DNA of 29,737 nt from Pigoraptor vietnamica (lineage: Eukaryota; Opisthokonta; Filasterea): contig CALSCQ010000478.1 in NCBI GenBank assembly GCA_943704525.1, positions 1-29,737 on the forward strand, read 5' to 3'. Of this stretch, positions 1 to 25,871 are shown in pieces. Each line of letters opens with the position of its first letter. The first letter of the stretch is position 1. The position numbers and the translations under genes are program-made. The notes below the pieces were generated by a model, which saw only the letters and a program-made list of their open reading frames with translations, did no database searches and was not told where the DNA came from.

Positions 1-3259
<3,259 letters not shown>

Positions 3260-3644
3260 TGCGCGAGCCGCGGCTCAGTGGATGTGTTCACATGCGTAAG
3301 GGGTGCACGTCGTTGGTGTGCGCAAAAGAAGAAGGGCGCTGCGGAGGCTCCTTGCATGAAGCTGCGTGCTTGTGCGTGTGCGTGCGCGTGTGTGCGTGTG
3401 TGCGTGCGTACGGGTGTGACTATGGCCTCCTTATTTTCAGTCACGTTACCCTCCGGACACACGCGGATTGTCAACACTGACGCACACGCACACACCGCAC
3501 ACAGACACGCACACCAATACTTAAAGAACACGCGCCCCTCGCATGCCGCGTGCATGCTTGTGCTTGCGCTGCGCCCGGTCCGTGCCACTGGCGCACGTCC
3601 TGAGAGGGCTTGTGACACGGTGCCACGCACACTGAGGGTCTTTC
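3260..3644. promoter_or_regulatory. Bidirectional promoter region between receptors A and B
   Basis: This 385 bp spacer separates two divergent start codons (ATG complement at 3259, ATG at 3645). It has a TG-rich half (about 3368-3418) and a CA-rich half (about 3480-3516), which together make an imperfect inverted arrangement. An A/T-rich ACTTAAAG at about 3519 lies upstream of gene B and could serve as a TATA-like element. No other coding potential is convincing. Confidence 0.6.
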
Positions 3645-9912
<6,268 letters not shown>

Positions 9913-10028
9913 GTGGGACGCAGTGAATACAAATCCGACGTGTGTAATCTACCACAACGGTGACTTTCGCATGCGCGGACTGTTTGCAACGTACGAGCAC
10001 TGTACTGTACGGACACGACGGCCACAGC
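9913..10028. other. Convergent intergenic spacer between genes B and C
   Basis: Only 116 bp separate the two stop codons, so the 3' UTRs probably overlap. An AATACA at about 9926 could act as a weak polyadenylation hexamer for gene B. Nothing else is recognisable. Confidence 0.6.
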
Positions 10029-15915
<5,887 letters not shown>

Positions 15916-16115
15916 GTTTGCGCCCTCGTGCGCACGCGGCGCCCAGCCGAATGTTTGCGCGCACGAAACGATTGATGTAGTGACTGTGACTTCAAGAGTG
16001 TGGGCAACGGCCGTCTCCCACGCACCGTTGTGCGAGTGCACACGTGAGGTTTAGTGTGTTATACGTGGTAGTTGTGCTTGAGCTCGCGCCGAACAGTTTT
16101 TCAGCCCCTGTGTGG

Positions 16116-16154
<39 letters not shown>

Positions 16155-16404
16155 TGTACGTGTGCAACGGCTTATTCGCGCCTGGGTGACATGTGCACTG
16201 TTTGGGGTAATTTTTGTCCGGTCTGCAAAAACGACATGCGTGACACCGCCACCCTACAGAGACCGGCATCTTCTATATCGCGACGGAGGGTTTTCGAACG
16301 CCCATACACAGCGCCGCGCAAGAGAGGGCAGTGGTGCGAGCCGCAGCTGTAGGAACTGTGTGGATGAGCGGCTTCCCACTGCGCTCTCCGGCAACCGTTG
16401 GCGA
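15916..16404. promoter_or_regulatory. Divergent promoter region between gene C and the PAP2 gene
   Basis: This 489 bp holds a (TG)n tract at 16117-16152 and no convincing coding exon. Long open frames here are antisense or read through the TG repeat. It should hold the promoters of both genes, but no TATA box is obvious. Confidence 0.55.
16117..16152. repeat. (TG)n microsatellite
   Basis: About 18 TG units upstream of the PAP2 gene, in the divergent spacer. Confidence 0.95.
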
Positions 16405-18217
16405 ATGCGGTGGTGCGTGAGCGGCCACTCTGGCCTGTGGTGGGACCGCCGTTACCTTCTCGACTGGGGCCTGGCCATTGGGCTCGCCATCACGTCGTAC
16501 CTCGTGACGCACTATGCCATCTCCCCGTACAATCGCGACACGGTCGTGCAAACGGCGGGAGGAACGGTCGTCTTGGACCCCGCGCTCGACTACCCCAAGC
16601 ACGCGGGTGCGTTGCAGTGGGCTCTCACTGAGGCCCTGTTCACACTGACGCACACAAAGCCAACGTCATCGTCTCTTGCGTGCTATTCTGTGCAAGCACG
16701 CGGGAATATGGCGGGAATGTTGCAGTGGGCTCTCACAGTCAAGCCGTGTTTACGCTGGACTCGCACTCGAACCCAACCTCATTGTCTCTTCCTCGTCTCT
16801 TGTGTGCTATTGTGTGCAAGCACGCGGGAATATTGCGGGAATGTTGCAGTGGGCTCTCACAGTCAAGCCGTGTTTACGCTGGACTCGCACTCGAACCCAA
16901 CCTCATTGTCTCTTCCTCGTCTCTTGTGTGCTATTCTGTGCAAGCACGCGGGAATATTGCGGGAATGTTGCAGTGGGCTCTCACAGTCAAGCCGTGTTTA
17001 CGCTGGACTCGCACTCGAACCCAACCTCATTGTCTCTTCCTCGTCTCTTGCGTGCTATTCTGTGCAAGTGGCTGAGGTTCACCGCGTGCTTTTGTTACCG
17101 TGCGTTTTAGTTTGCTAGTTGAAAGGCACAGCGGAACCGCTGCCTCAGCCAGTCCGCTCCATCAGCCCAACCTGCCGCTGACACTGAAAATGACGCGCGC
17201 GCAGACACCGTCCCCGACTACGCGCTGTATCTCATCGTCATTCTCTTCCCGCTGACGCTGTTTGCGGTGGCGCAATACTGGCGGCGGTCGTTGCACGACT
17301 TCCACCACGCTGCCCTCACTCTGTGCGAGGCGCTCTGTCTCACCGTCTTCGCAAAGCAGTTCATGAACGTGGCCGCCGGCCGCTATCGTCCGGACTGGTG
17401 TGTGTGCCCGTGAGCACAGGGGGTTTCTTAAGCCTATTTAATGCGCGGCGCGTGGTTGTGCTCGTTAACACTGTCTATCTGTGAATGTCGCGCTGTTCGT
17501 CCGCAGACCGGAGTGCTGGCTGACACTGGCGCTTGGCTTTGCGCAGGTATGCGCGCGTGCTGACCGGCAACAAGGGGACGATTGACGACGGCCGCATGTC
17601 CTATCCGTCGGGGCACTCTGCGTTCTCGTTTGCAGGCCTTGGCGTCGTCTCGTTTTACGTCGCGGGGAAGCTGGCCGTGTTCCGCTCTGTGAGTCAGCCT
17701 CTGTTGCGTCGCCGCGTGTCTCGTTCGCCGAGATTGCAGCGCTTCTCGCAGGGCTCGACCGATCCTTCTGACCAGCGTCTTGCGTTCTCTCACATCGCAG
17801 AACCAGGGACAGCTGTGGCGTGCGGCCATTTCGCTCCTCCCGCTTGTGCTGGCCATGTGGATTGCCATCTCACGAACAAACGACAACAGGTGCGCAGTCC
17901 GGGTGATGCACGGCTAGCCTGTGTCACCGGCAGCTCCCGTCTACACTGTAGTTGTCGCCGTCCCTTCCACACAATTCCCCCTTCCGCCCCTCGCACCTGC
18001 TCCCCCTCGACACTCGGTCTGCCGGCCACTGAGTGACTGATGGGGTCTTCGTCGCAGGCACAACTTCAGCGACATCAACGCCGGGGCAGTCATTGGATTT
18101 TTCTTTGCGGCGCTGTCGTACCACCTCCAGTTCGAGGTCCTCTCCTCCGACCGCCCCGGATGTCCCCGCTTCCGCGTGCGCGACTCGCAGTCCGAGTTTG
18201 ACAGCACGTCCTTCTGA
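16405..18217 (+). CDS. PAP2-family lipid phosphate phosphatase
   Basis: Model: join(16405..16606, 17205..17397, 17547..17688, 17801..17889, 18058..18217); 786 nt, 261 aa, phases consistent. The family removes phosphate from phosphatidic acid and related lipids in membranes. Visible motifs: an N-terminal membrane segment (WGLAIGLAITSYLV), DTVPDYALYL, motif 1 region AGRYRPDW, motif 2 SYPSGHSAFSFAGL (catalytic-triad His), and motif 3 SRTNDNRHNFSDI (nucleophile-activating His region). Length and order match plant and animal LPPs. The position normally held by the motif 1 Lys (K-x6-RP) reads Asn; a Lys lies four residues upstream. An upstream exon or start is possible because the ATG has only weak support. 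Other PAP2 subfamilies cannot be excluded. Confidence 0.85.
16596..17062 (+). repeat. 124-bp tandem repeat in PAP2 gene intron 1
   Basis: Three full copies start at 16691, 16815 and 16939, and a partial copy starts at 17063. A diverged copy starts in the exon at 16596. Each begins with CAAGCACGCGGG, which in the exon is the last coding bases plus the 5' splice site. The array makes up most of the 598 bp intron. Confidence 0.93.
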
Positions 18218-18475
18218 GTTCGTTGTCAAAACACTGAGCGCAAAACAGATACACACTGTGCCACTGAGTCCGTTAAAAGCCGAGGATGAGTCAGAGTCGG
18301 ACAAGGCATAGAAGTGGCCGCCTGCAGTGGCGATTTTCATTGCTGGGAACACGTCGGGTGTTGCACACGAGTGCGCCTCAGTCTATGTATGCGCGCGGGT
18401 GCTTCTGTGAGCCTGTGCAATGACAGCATGGCACACACACCCGACCCGTACGCGCAGATTGTCCTCCATGTTCTC
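18218..18475. other. Intergenic spacer, convergent genes
   Basis: Between the PAP2 stop and the proposed stop of the small minus-strand gene. No repeat, RNA gene or convincing exon seen. Confidence 0.4.
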
Positions 18476-19162
18476 CTACTTGTTCGCGTCGAAGGCACGG
18501 TCTCGCATGCGGCCATCTTGTAGCACGGATCCCGCGAGTGCAGCTGCGGCCGCGCGCAGCGAGAGAGAAAGACCGAGAGAGAGATAGAGAGAACAAAGAG
18601 GCTGTTTGCCGAGTGAAAGGGGGAAGTACGCCACACAACGGATGCCTCTGAGCAACAGTGCGCAAGGCGGTTGCGGGCAGCACATTGAGGCGCCACCCAC
18701 ATCGCCCACGCCGGTATCGTGGAGTGTGAGTAGCAGGTCGGTGTGTAGAGAACATAGCTGAAGACGGCCCTTGGTGCCCACAAGGACCCGCAGCACCTTC
18801 AGCACAGGCTCATAGACTGGCCGATCGTCTCCAGCAGACACACGTGGTGCGTGCTGCGGCTGCGTTGCATGCGGCGGGTGGCGGTGTTAAGATCGCAACA
18901 CCTTCTGAGACCCACCATGGCCGATCGCGCCCTTGTCCAATGCTGTGCGCGTATCGATGTACAAAGTGTGTGCTTGTGTGTGCACAGCCGGCTTTAGTGT
19001 CCCTGCGTCCCATAACGCATTCCGACGTCTGCGCAACAACAAGCTTCCCCACACACTCGCTCACGCACCTCTGCGATTGGCGGGCACACCAATGCCCGTC
19101 ATTTCGTTCGCACTTGCAACGAGCTGTCGTTCGGCGTCTTCGAGGTAATTCAGCTGGAGCAT
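18476..19162 (-). CDS. Putative small or partial gene, unknown function
   Basis: Tentative model: complement(18476..18543, 18697..18816, 18916..18942, 19069..19162); 309 nt, 102 aa, phases consistent. I do not recognise the product. It reads as helical, Leu-rich sequence (for example LNYLEDAERQLVASANEM and VLKVLRVLVGTKGRLQLC) ending RAFDANK, a style seen in ARM/HEAT-like C-termini, but no repeat can be proven. The open frame extends upstream of the chosen ATG, so more 5' exons are possible. A CRE-like and an E-box-like palindrome lie about 180 bp upstream. The 27-nt exon is the weakest part. Confidence 0.35.
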
Positions 19163-19337
19163 CGAACTAAACAACTTAGACTCCACATCTGCCGGCGCAC
19201 TTCGATACCCAATCCGCAAACAAGCCGATGTTCGTTCATTCCCTGTTGTCAACTGAAGTCACCGCGTTGCGAGTGTGAGGCTGCGCTGCTACCGCCGCTC
19301 CGCAGGCTTCAAAGTCTGGTCGGCTGTTACTCGGACA

Positions 19338-19355
19338 TGACGTCATATCACGTGA
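19338..19355. promoter_or_regulatory. Adjacent TGACGTCA and TCACGTGA palindromes
   Basis: TGACGTCA at 19338-19345 (CRE/bZIP-type core) and TCACGTGA at 19348-19355 (bHLH E-box/bZIP core) are two bases apart. They lie upstream of the putative minus-strand gene that starts at 19162. Their regulatory role is inferred from known binding-site classes. Confidence 0.5.
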
Positions 19356-19459
19356 GCCGGGGAGTGACATCTGTGCTTCTTCTTCGAAGGCATAGGGTCG
19401 ACCGTGCTAAGTGCGAGTCGCTTTCTCTCCAGTGTATTTGCGGGCGATAGAAATGGCCT

Positions 19460-22400
19460 TTAGACGCGTGGCAGGAACACGGGCGTCGCGCCGATGGGTG
19501 TGGGGGGGCAGACGAACGTGGACGTCACGCCGCGCGCAGCAATTTTGAGCGAGACGCATGTCCAAGGGTCGTTGGCGCGCGTAGCGTACACGGCGAGGCC
19601 CATGACGGCGTCGACGAGCACTCCTGCTCGCTGAAATTTCCACGTCGTTCCGGCGCCCAGAGAGTTCGCAATCTGGATGGGCCCGCTGTCGAACGTTCCG
19701 AACGTCCCGTAAACAACACAGTACACGGGCCCCGCAGTGGCTGCGCCGTCCTCGGTGGACGTCTCGACCGTGATCGTGTAAGTGCCCTGAACTGGCGTTG
19801 ATGTCGGGACAACTGGCTTTGTCGTTGACGAAGACCGTGCTGTGATTGTAGCAGTGGAGGCGGAAGGCCGGACAGCGGTCGGGGAAGCCTGAGCCCCGGC
19901 TGCGGGAGCGTGGATGGCACTGGAGGTCAACTCACAGTGGCGTGTGACGGCCCAGCTTACGACCATATGAGTGCCATATGAGTGAGTCAGTCTTCGCACG
20001 CAAGGCTCACCCGTTGTCGCGACCGGTGCACGCGCGTAACAGCGGCAGTCTGCGTGTTCGGGGGTGCCCACGGCGCAGGCGGGAAGGGCAAGCTGATACG
20101 CGGCAACAACGTTGCCTGCACAGTGAGTGCGGCGAGAAGCGGCTCGCGTAAGTAAGACACTCGCGCATACACCCAGGGGAATGTGCATCTGACTAATTTC
20201 ACCTTCGGGAGCCGCACCGCCGTCCAGGGGAGGGTCGACATCATTGGCTGAGAGGGCGGCGGACGGGGATCAGCCAGGAGCGCAAGTAACCACGGCGGTG
20301 CGCATCAGTGCACACCGTTGTCCCCATCATTCATCCACTTACCCTCGGGCCCCTTGCAGACAGTGCCGTCCGCCGTTGGGTCGACCGTAAACGACATAAG
20401 GGGGTCGGGACTCTTGAGCCCACTCTCGCTCCACGCGCCGAGCGGGTCGTCAAACGCGAGACGGAACAATACCGTAATGGTGCGTGCTTTGGACAGCACC
20501 CTGGCTGCGTCCGGATGCTGCAGGCGCATGTTCCACGCACCGTACGGGCTGCGCAAGATGTGGACAGCGTCGGGACTTGATATCGACGATGACGACGCGC
20601 AGTCGTTCGGCCGATAAACCGTCTCGATGGTCAGCGGCTTGGCGTGCGTAAACGTAAGGAGGTTCCCGTTCGCGTCGTAGAACGGCGACTGGAGCCCCGA
20701 CTGGACTCGGATGTTCACCGGGGTGCGGCTCTCGGCGCGTGTGAGGTTGAGGGGGTACACAAACACGCGCATATCGATAACGCTCACTCGCGAGTATCCG
20801 GGAGTCGATGGGACAGGCACGAATATTGACGTGCCTCCGGTGTCGGCAAGGCGGGCAAACGTAAGCGGCTGGTCGTCGGCGGTGTACGTACGCGAGACCC
20901 ACATGTCCTGACGGCGCTGCGACCCCTCAAGGAATTTGAGGTGTGCCGACTCGATCGTCGACGCGATTGCGCGCATCGCCTGCGAGTCCGGACAGACCGA
21001 GAGGGTAAAGCCGTTCAGGTAAAGCGACGCGTCGAGCGCTTCGAAGCGGTACTGCTGCACCTGCCGCGCAAACACCTCGAGCAGAAGAAACATGATGCTC
21101 TGTCGCTTTTTAAGTAGAATGCGGTGGACCGTTTCGATGTCGTAATCGCGCGGAACAAAGACGCTGGCCTCCAGGCTCTGCTGAAACTGGTCCATCTCCC
21201 ACATCTGCGATCGCAGCGCCTCGTCGTACCAGCCACGCACGGCCGTCTCGTGCTGGAGGACGGCATTGGTGAAAGCGACCGCATCCTCGTTCGCGGTGGC
21301 GTTGGCGCCGGAAATTTCTTGGCCGATTGCCGCCTCGATGTATGCGCGCAAGCGCTCGGGAGGGATAGGGACGCTGTCGAAACCGGCAGTGGGGACCGCT
21401 CCGTCGAAGATAGCCTGTTCGTCCTGCTGCATGCGATCGATGGAGCTGTCCATCGCTTTGAGGTCATCGAGCGTCTGATCCATCGCGTCAACCGCCGCCG
21501 CCGCCTCGCGTAGGCTGCGCAAGGCCGCGCTCTCGCCGCGGCGGAAGATCTTCTTGAAGAATTTCTTGACAGACTTGGCGGCGGCTGAAATGGCCTTCTT
21601 TGCCGCGTTCACGATCGCCTTGCCGACGTCGATAACGCCGTTGACGATCTCCTTGCGGTGGTCGAAGATGAACTTGAGCGAGTCCTTGATTCCCGTGATG
21701 CACTTGCCCGCAACGCCGGTGACGAGCGACAGCACGATCCCGGGCGGCCCGGCGGCGACGCCTGCGACCACCGCCTTGCACGACGTTATCGTGGGCGCGA
21801 TCACTTGTATCCCCGCCTTAACAGTCGCGACGACCCCGATCACCTTCTCCGCAATCTGCTTGATCGACTCGGACGGGATTTTGCTCGCGAGCCTTCTCAA
21901 CGCGTCGTCAATGTACGTCGATGCGGCGTCCACGAGCGACTCCCACACGGCTTCCTTCGTGCCTTCAAAATTCGCGAGGTCCCACATTTTTGCGCCTTCG
22001 AACTCAAAGAAATCGCCGCGCTTAAGAAATGCGAAGGCCTCTTGGACGCTAACGAGCAGATCGCCGTTGGTGTCCCACTGACACGCGCCAAGTTTCATGC
22101 GGCTTTCGATCTCGCCCCACGCCTGCGCGCCGAGCATACCGATCCCGGCTGAGCGAATGGACGTGCAGGCAACGGAAGGATTCGCTAGTCTCGACAGGGC
22201 CGCTGTCGTCGACGAGAAGGCGCCGCCGAGAGCACTATCGAGGATAGCGGGCAGCTGACTCGCATCGCCTTCCTTAAACTGCCGCAGTTCGAAGAGCGCA
22301 CGCCCGACCTCGAGGGGAGTGGCTTTGTTGTCCCCATTGATGTCCCAGCCCTTCACGCTGCCGTCGGTTCCGACGCGCGCGCCGACCAGGGAGATGGCCG

Positions 22401-24226
22401 AGAGAATGTTGTTGGACTGGGCGCGCACGTCCTGGAGCTGGCGCCCGAAGCCCTCGAAGTCCGTGGCCATCTTGTTAAGCACGCGCTGGTTGTCCAAGAC
22501 GACCGTCTGGACCTGACGGAGGATCGCGCCCTGCTCGAGCAAGATCTGCTTGTTCTCCTCGACGCGCTCGATCGTGCGCTGGAACCCAGCATCGATGTTG
22601 CTGTTGATCGAGTCGGTCGCAATCGCGATCGCACGTTTAATCTCCGCGCGTGTGATGTTTCCTTCGCTTGCTATGGCGTTGCGAATGTCGCTGTTGGTGA
22701 TGCGCAGCTCCGCAAGCGTCTGCAGAAACCGTATCTGCTCCTCGTAGTCGGCGATCGCGCTGATGTGGAGCGCCGTTAGTTCTTTGTACGTGTCCCAAGT
22801 CGTCGTCGCCACGCGGTCTGGAGGCTGGTTGAAGAGACCCATACCATCCGCAAGAGCCGAAACTGTCTTGCACGCAGCGGTGGAAAGCGCCTGCAAAGCG
22901 CTGCTTGTCGACGAAGACATGTCGCATGTCACCGCGAATACACCTGCGGCGGCGGAGTACTGTCCAGACAACGCGAGCGCGCGGCCGATGTAGTGCAGGT
23001 CCAACGCAAAGTCGAGGCACGCTTCCGTGGTATCCTGTCGATGCCGGGGAGAAATTTTAACACCAGCGACGCGCCGCCACCAGTTGTGTAACAGAGCAAA
23101 TCAAATTGTCGCCCAGCACCTGAGTGTCACAGTGGAAGATCGATAGGGTATATAAAATGATGGAGTGACGTCGAGACGGAGTGACGGCTTGTGCGCCAAC
23201 TGCAAAAATTCCAAGTGAACACTCCCTATTGCAGTTACCTTGACGGCAGGGACAACAACGGGAAACTGAATGCTGGCGCCATCGTCGAGTTCCAGCTGCG
23301 TCCCTAGTCCTAGCGATATCTCCGCCAATTCCGCGGTCTCATCGGCGTCGATGAGCAGGACGCTCGTCAGCCCCAGGTCAACCTGCAGCCGTCGGCGATC
23401 AGTTGTCGACGGAACTGAATGAGTCGGACGGCTTGCTCTCAATAAATTGGACGATATTGGCACGCACAGCCAACTGAAGTAGCTGTACTTTCCCCCAGAC
23501 ACAGTTTCAGCCCAACCGCCCCCAGGCAAACGCCGTCGGCCGAGGGGCAGCACCGGCGAGCATTGCGGCGTCCATTCAGTTGACACGTGCTTACCGTCGC
23601 AGAGCTATCCAGCACCACTCGATCGACCATCGAAGGCAGGTTACGGAAGACGGACGACCCAAACTTCCACGTCTCCGGGTTCCCCCATGTTGCTGTCACG
23701 GGATTGAAGACACTAAAATCGGTTTTCGCAAAAAGTCCTGACGCCTTGAGGCTGGCGATGTAGTCGCTTGGATACACTTGCGGCGACCATGTGGCTGTGA
23801 CGGGTCGCGTGCACCTTGCAAAGCCTGTCGGGATGCGTGTAATGGCGTCAGCATGGTGGCAGGGTTATTATTAATTGTACGTTTCAACTACGACGCGTAT
23901 AATAATTATTAAAAGCCGAGCGGAAAAACGAGTCTGATTATTCTGCCTTAATTGATTGTGTGTGTGTGTGTGTGTGTGTCACGGTACATGTGTGCGCGTG
24001 GGCGGGTTTGGCACTGCACTTCGACGGAGACAGTGTCTCATGATCTGGCTCGGCACGGCATGGCTCCGTCACAGCATGCGGCGCCTGCAGTGCCGAGTGA
24101 TCAAGGCAATTATGTACCTTGAATCTTCGCAATCTCAGGCAAATCCAAACAAGCAGTCACGGCGGAGATGCAAACGGCCACAAACGCAATGGCCGAGGCG
24201 GCCGTGAGCCGCAGTTGCTTAGACAT
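19460..24226 (-). CDS. Large secreted protein with EF-hand loops and beta-rich C-terminus
   Basis: Model: complement(19460..20247, 20343..23034, 23131..23199, 23239..23382, 23595..23824, 24118..24226); 4032 nt, 1343 aa. The ATG at 24226 begins a clear signal peptide (LTAASAIAFVAVCISAVTAC). About residues 285-400 are helical and coiled-coil-like. EF-hand loops DINGDNKATPLE (about 413) and DTNGDLLVSVQE (about 505) have Asp/Asn/Glu in the Ca-binding positions. Residues 581-634 are hydrophobic and 664-684 strongly cationic (SVKKFFKKIFRR). A beta-rich region follows. The last exon gives a Ser/Thr-rich linker and a domain (YTITVETSTEDG...WTCVSLKI) resembling PLAT/LH2. Without the last splice the main exon would stop at 20305, giving 1093 aa. 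The donor of the 23130 intron (GTGACA) is weak. I recognise no family. Being secreted and membrane-active are inferences. Confidence 0.7.
20248..20342 (-). other. Predicted 95-bp intron removing an in-frame stop
   Basis: Donor GGTAAGT at 20342 matches the consensus, and the acceptor CTCAG ends at 20248. Splicing skips the TGA at 20305-20307 and joins GPE to ANDVDPP in frame. The downstream open frame has no signal peptide or promoter of its own, which favours its being the last exon of the same gene. Confidence 0.6.
23957..23980. repeat. (TG)n microsatellite in intron 1 of the secreted-protein gene
   Basis: Short TG tract within the 293 bp first intron (23825-24117). Confidence 0.93.
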
Positions 24227-24678
24227 AATTCCTTGGATATTTCAAATGCAGTGGCTGGTTCATACAACTGAATGATAACATCATGAAGATCACCGAGTGA
24301 TTAGTCACCACAGTGGCCACGGTCCGCCGCCAGTTCGGCTGCAAATAGAAATTGCACGCATGAACCCCTACAAATGGGACTGCGGGGACCAATCGGAAGC
24401 CAACGTGTCCCCAGAGAATAGCAACAGCCCGGACCAATCAGAATGCGCAATAGAAACTGCCCGGACCAATCAATGTCCCCAGGGAATAGCAATAGAAATT
24501 GCTGGACCAATCAGAATCAACCCAATAAATGCTGTCGTTCCGCGCTCCCCCGCGGCGAGCTCGGTTCACACGGGGACGGATAGCGGTTGCCGTGCCTATT
24601 ACGCGGCGAGTCAGAATCTCATGAGTAGCCAGAAGGTGAACAGCACCGTGACAGCCCGGCCACTCACAACGTCGGAAG
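24227..24678. promoter_or_regulatory. Divergent promoter with CCAAT-box array
   Basis: This 452 bp lies between two secreted-protein genes. GGACCAATC(A/G) boxes sit at 24389-24393, 24434-24438, 24466-24470 and 24507-24511 (CCAAT core), with CCCAATAAA at 24521. GCAATAGAAATTGC-type inverted repeats and GAATAGCAA segments lie between them. CCAAT with these flanks is the known NF-Y site. All point toward the plus-strand gene, but NF-Y works in either direction. Confidence 0.72.
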
Positions 24679-25856
24679 ATGGGGCGTGGCATTGCCGTTG
24701 TAACGGTCCTCACACTGTACGTTGTGTGCATCCACAGCATTCTCAAAGCGGAAGCTGTAGCAAGGTATGCCACGTCCGAAAAGCGTCCGTCATAAACTAA
24801 GGACAGAATGTCGACACTGCTACTGAGTTTCCGTCCCAAATAATTCCTTGCAGGCCAAGGATTTTGAACCAGGATGGCGCAGTCGTCGTCGAGGCAGCTG
24901 ACGGTCACAACCTGATTCTGCGCGAAGGCGCTGGTGGCGACATTCTACTCGACGGGCAAATCGCAAAAGCCGCCTTCAACGCCCTGCCGAATAATGGTGC
25001 GCTGGTCGGGACGAACGGCGACGTCTCTCTTATTCGTGCGCTGAAGGAGCTTTCGAAGCGTGTTCTTCCGTGCGGTCCTTCGCAATACCGCTACATGTCG
25101 AACTGTCTGGACATCCCCACTGAAGGTTGCGCGGGCGGACGGCCGCAAATGGCTCTCTCGCCAGGGATGGTTGCCTGTCCGCGGGCCTGCTCGCGTACAA
25201 CGCCTATCAGCCACACGAACCTCGGTCTGTGGAACAAGTACTGGAATGCGGCGTGTGACGTCAGCAGTGGCTGGACTCTGTGTTTTGGCGCAGAGGTGGT
25301 CGACGCAAACGGCGAGTGCGAGGGTAACTGGAACGGCACATATGCAGTCTTCGCCCAGACCACGGCTAATTACAACGGTCAGTGCGGGGGCGGAGCTGTC
25401 ACGGCGTACACCACAACAGTGAACGGGAGGCCCTGTAGAGGGCGCTACTCGAACACGGTACGTCTGCCTTTGTCTAACGCCTGAACTTCCGCTGCACGTT
25501 TACGTTCGCCGGTCGGGGTTCGGACAGAATCCTGACTAAGACGGTCAGGATTCCCTATTTACTAAACAAATTGCGCCGGCTGGCATCCCCTCTGACAGGG
25601 CTTGTATTACAACGAGGGCCCATTCGACGGCATCCACGGCGGATTCGTCTATCTCAACGACAATCAACCAAACGATGTCAAAGCGTGGGGCGGCCCTCTC
25701 GGCGCGGTCGCGGGCACATGCCACCGCTATGGAGCCGCACTGCCGTCCTTCACCGTGCACTCCCCAACGCTGGCAAATGCCTGTGAGGCTGATTTTTGTA
25801 ACACGTGCGCTGCGCCTTCTGCGACTGGCGCGTTGTGCTGCAAGCGCTTGAAGTAA
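24679..25856 (+). CDS. Cys-rich secreted protein, unknown family
   Basis: Model: join(24679..24764, 24854..25457, 25599..25856); 948 nt, 315 aa, phases consistent. The ATG at 24679 opens a signal peptide (GIAVVTVLTLYVVCIHSIL). Residues about 35-100 are a beta-rich, Gly/Asp-rich stretch with short repeats (DGAVVVEAADGHNL). From about 103 onward there are some 20 Cys, several in closely spaced groups (ACRAC-like spacing, CNTC, CCKRLK end), plus aromatic and Gly-rich segments typical of disulphide-bonded extracellular domains. It shares a promoter with the large secreted EF-hand protein, so the two may be co-expressed. I recognise no family; a lectin or adhesion module is possible. Confidence 0.8.
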
Positions 25857-25865
25857 GAACGAAGC

Positions 25866-25871
25866 AATAAA
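25866..25871 (+). terminator. AATAAA polyadenylation signal
   Basis: Canonical hexamer 10 bp after the TAA stop of the Cys-rich secreted protein gene. Confidence 0.7.

Noticed and set aside
16676-17118. Repeat-protein gene encoded by the 124-bp tandem units
   Set aside because: 124 is not a multiple of three, so each copy changes frame. The array sits between PAP2 exons that join in phase without it.
19460-20188. Independent gene starting at the ATG at 20188
   Set aside because: No signal peptide or promoter, an open frame that extends upstream of the ATG, and an in-phase splice to the large upstream exon. Treated as the last exon, with moderate confidence.
21535-21597. Stand-alone antimicrobial peptide gene (SVKKFFKKIFRR)
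   Set aside because: It is an internal part of a long continuous open frame with no separate start, signal or promoter.
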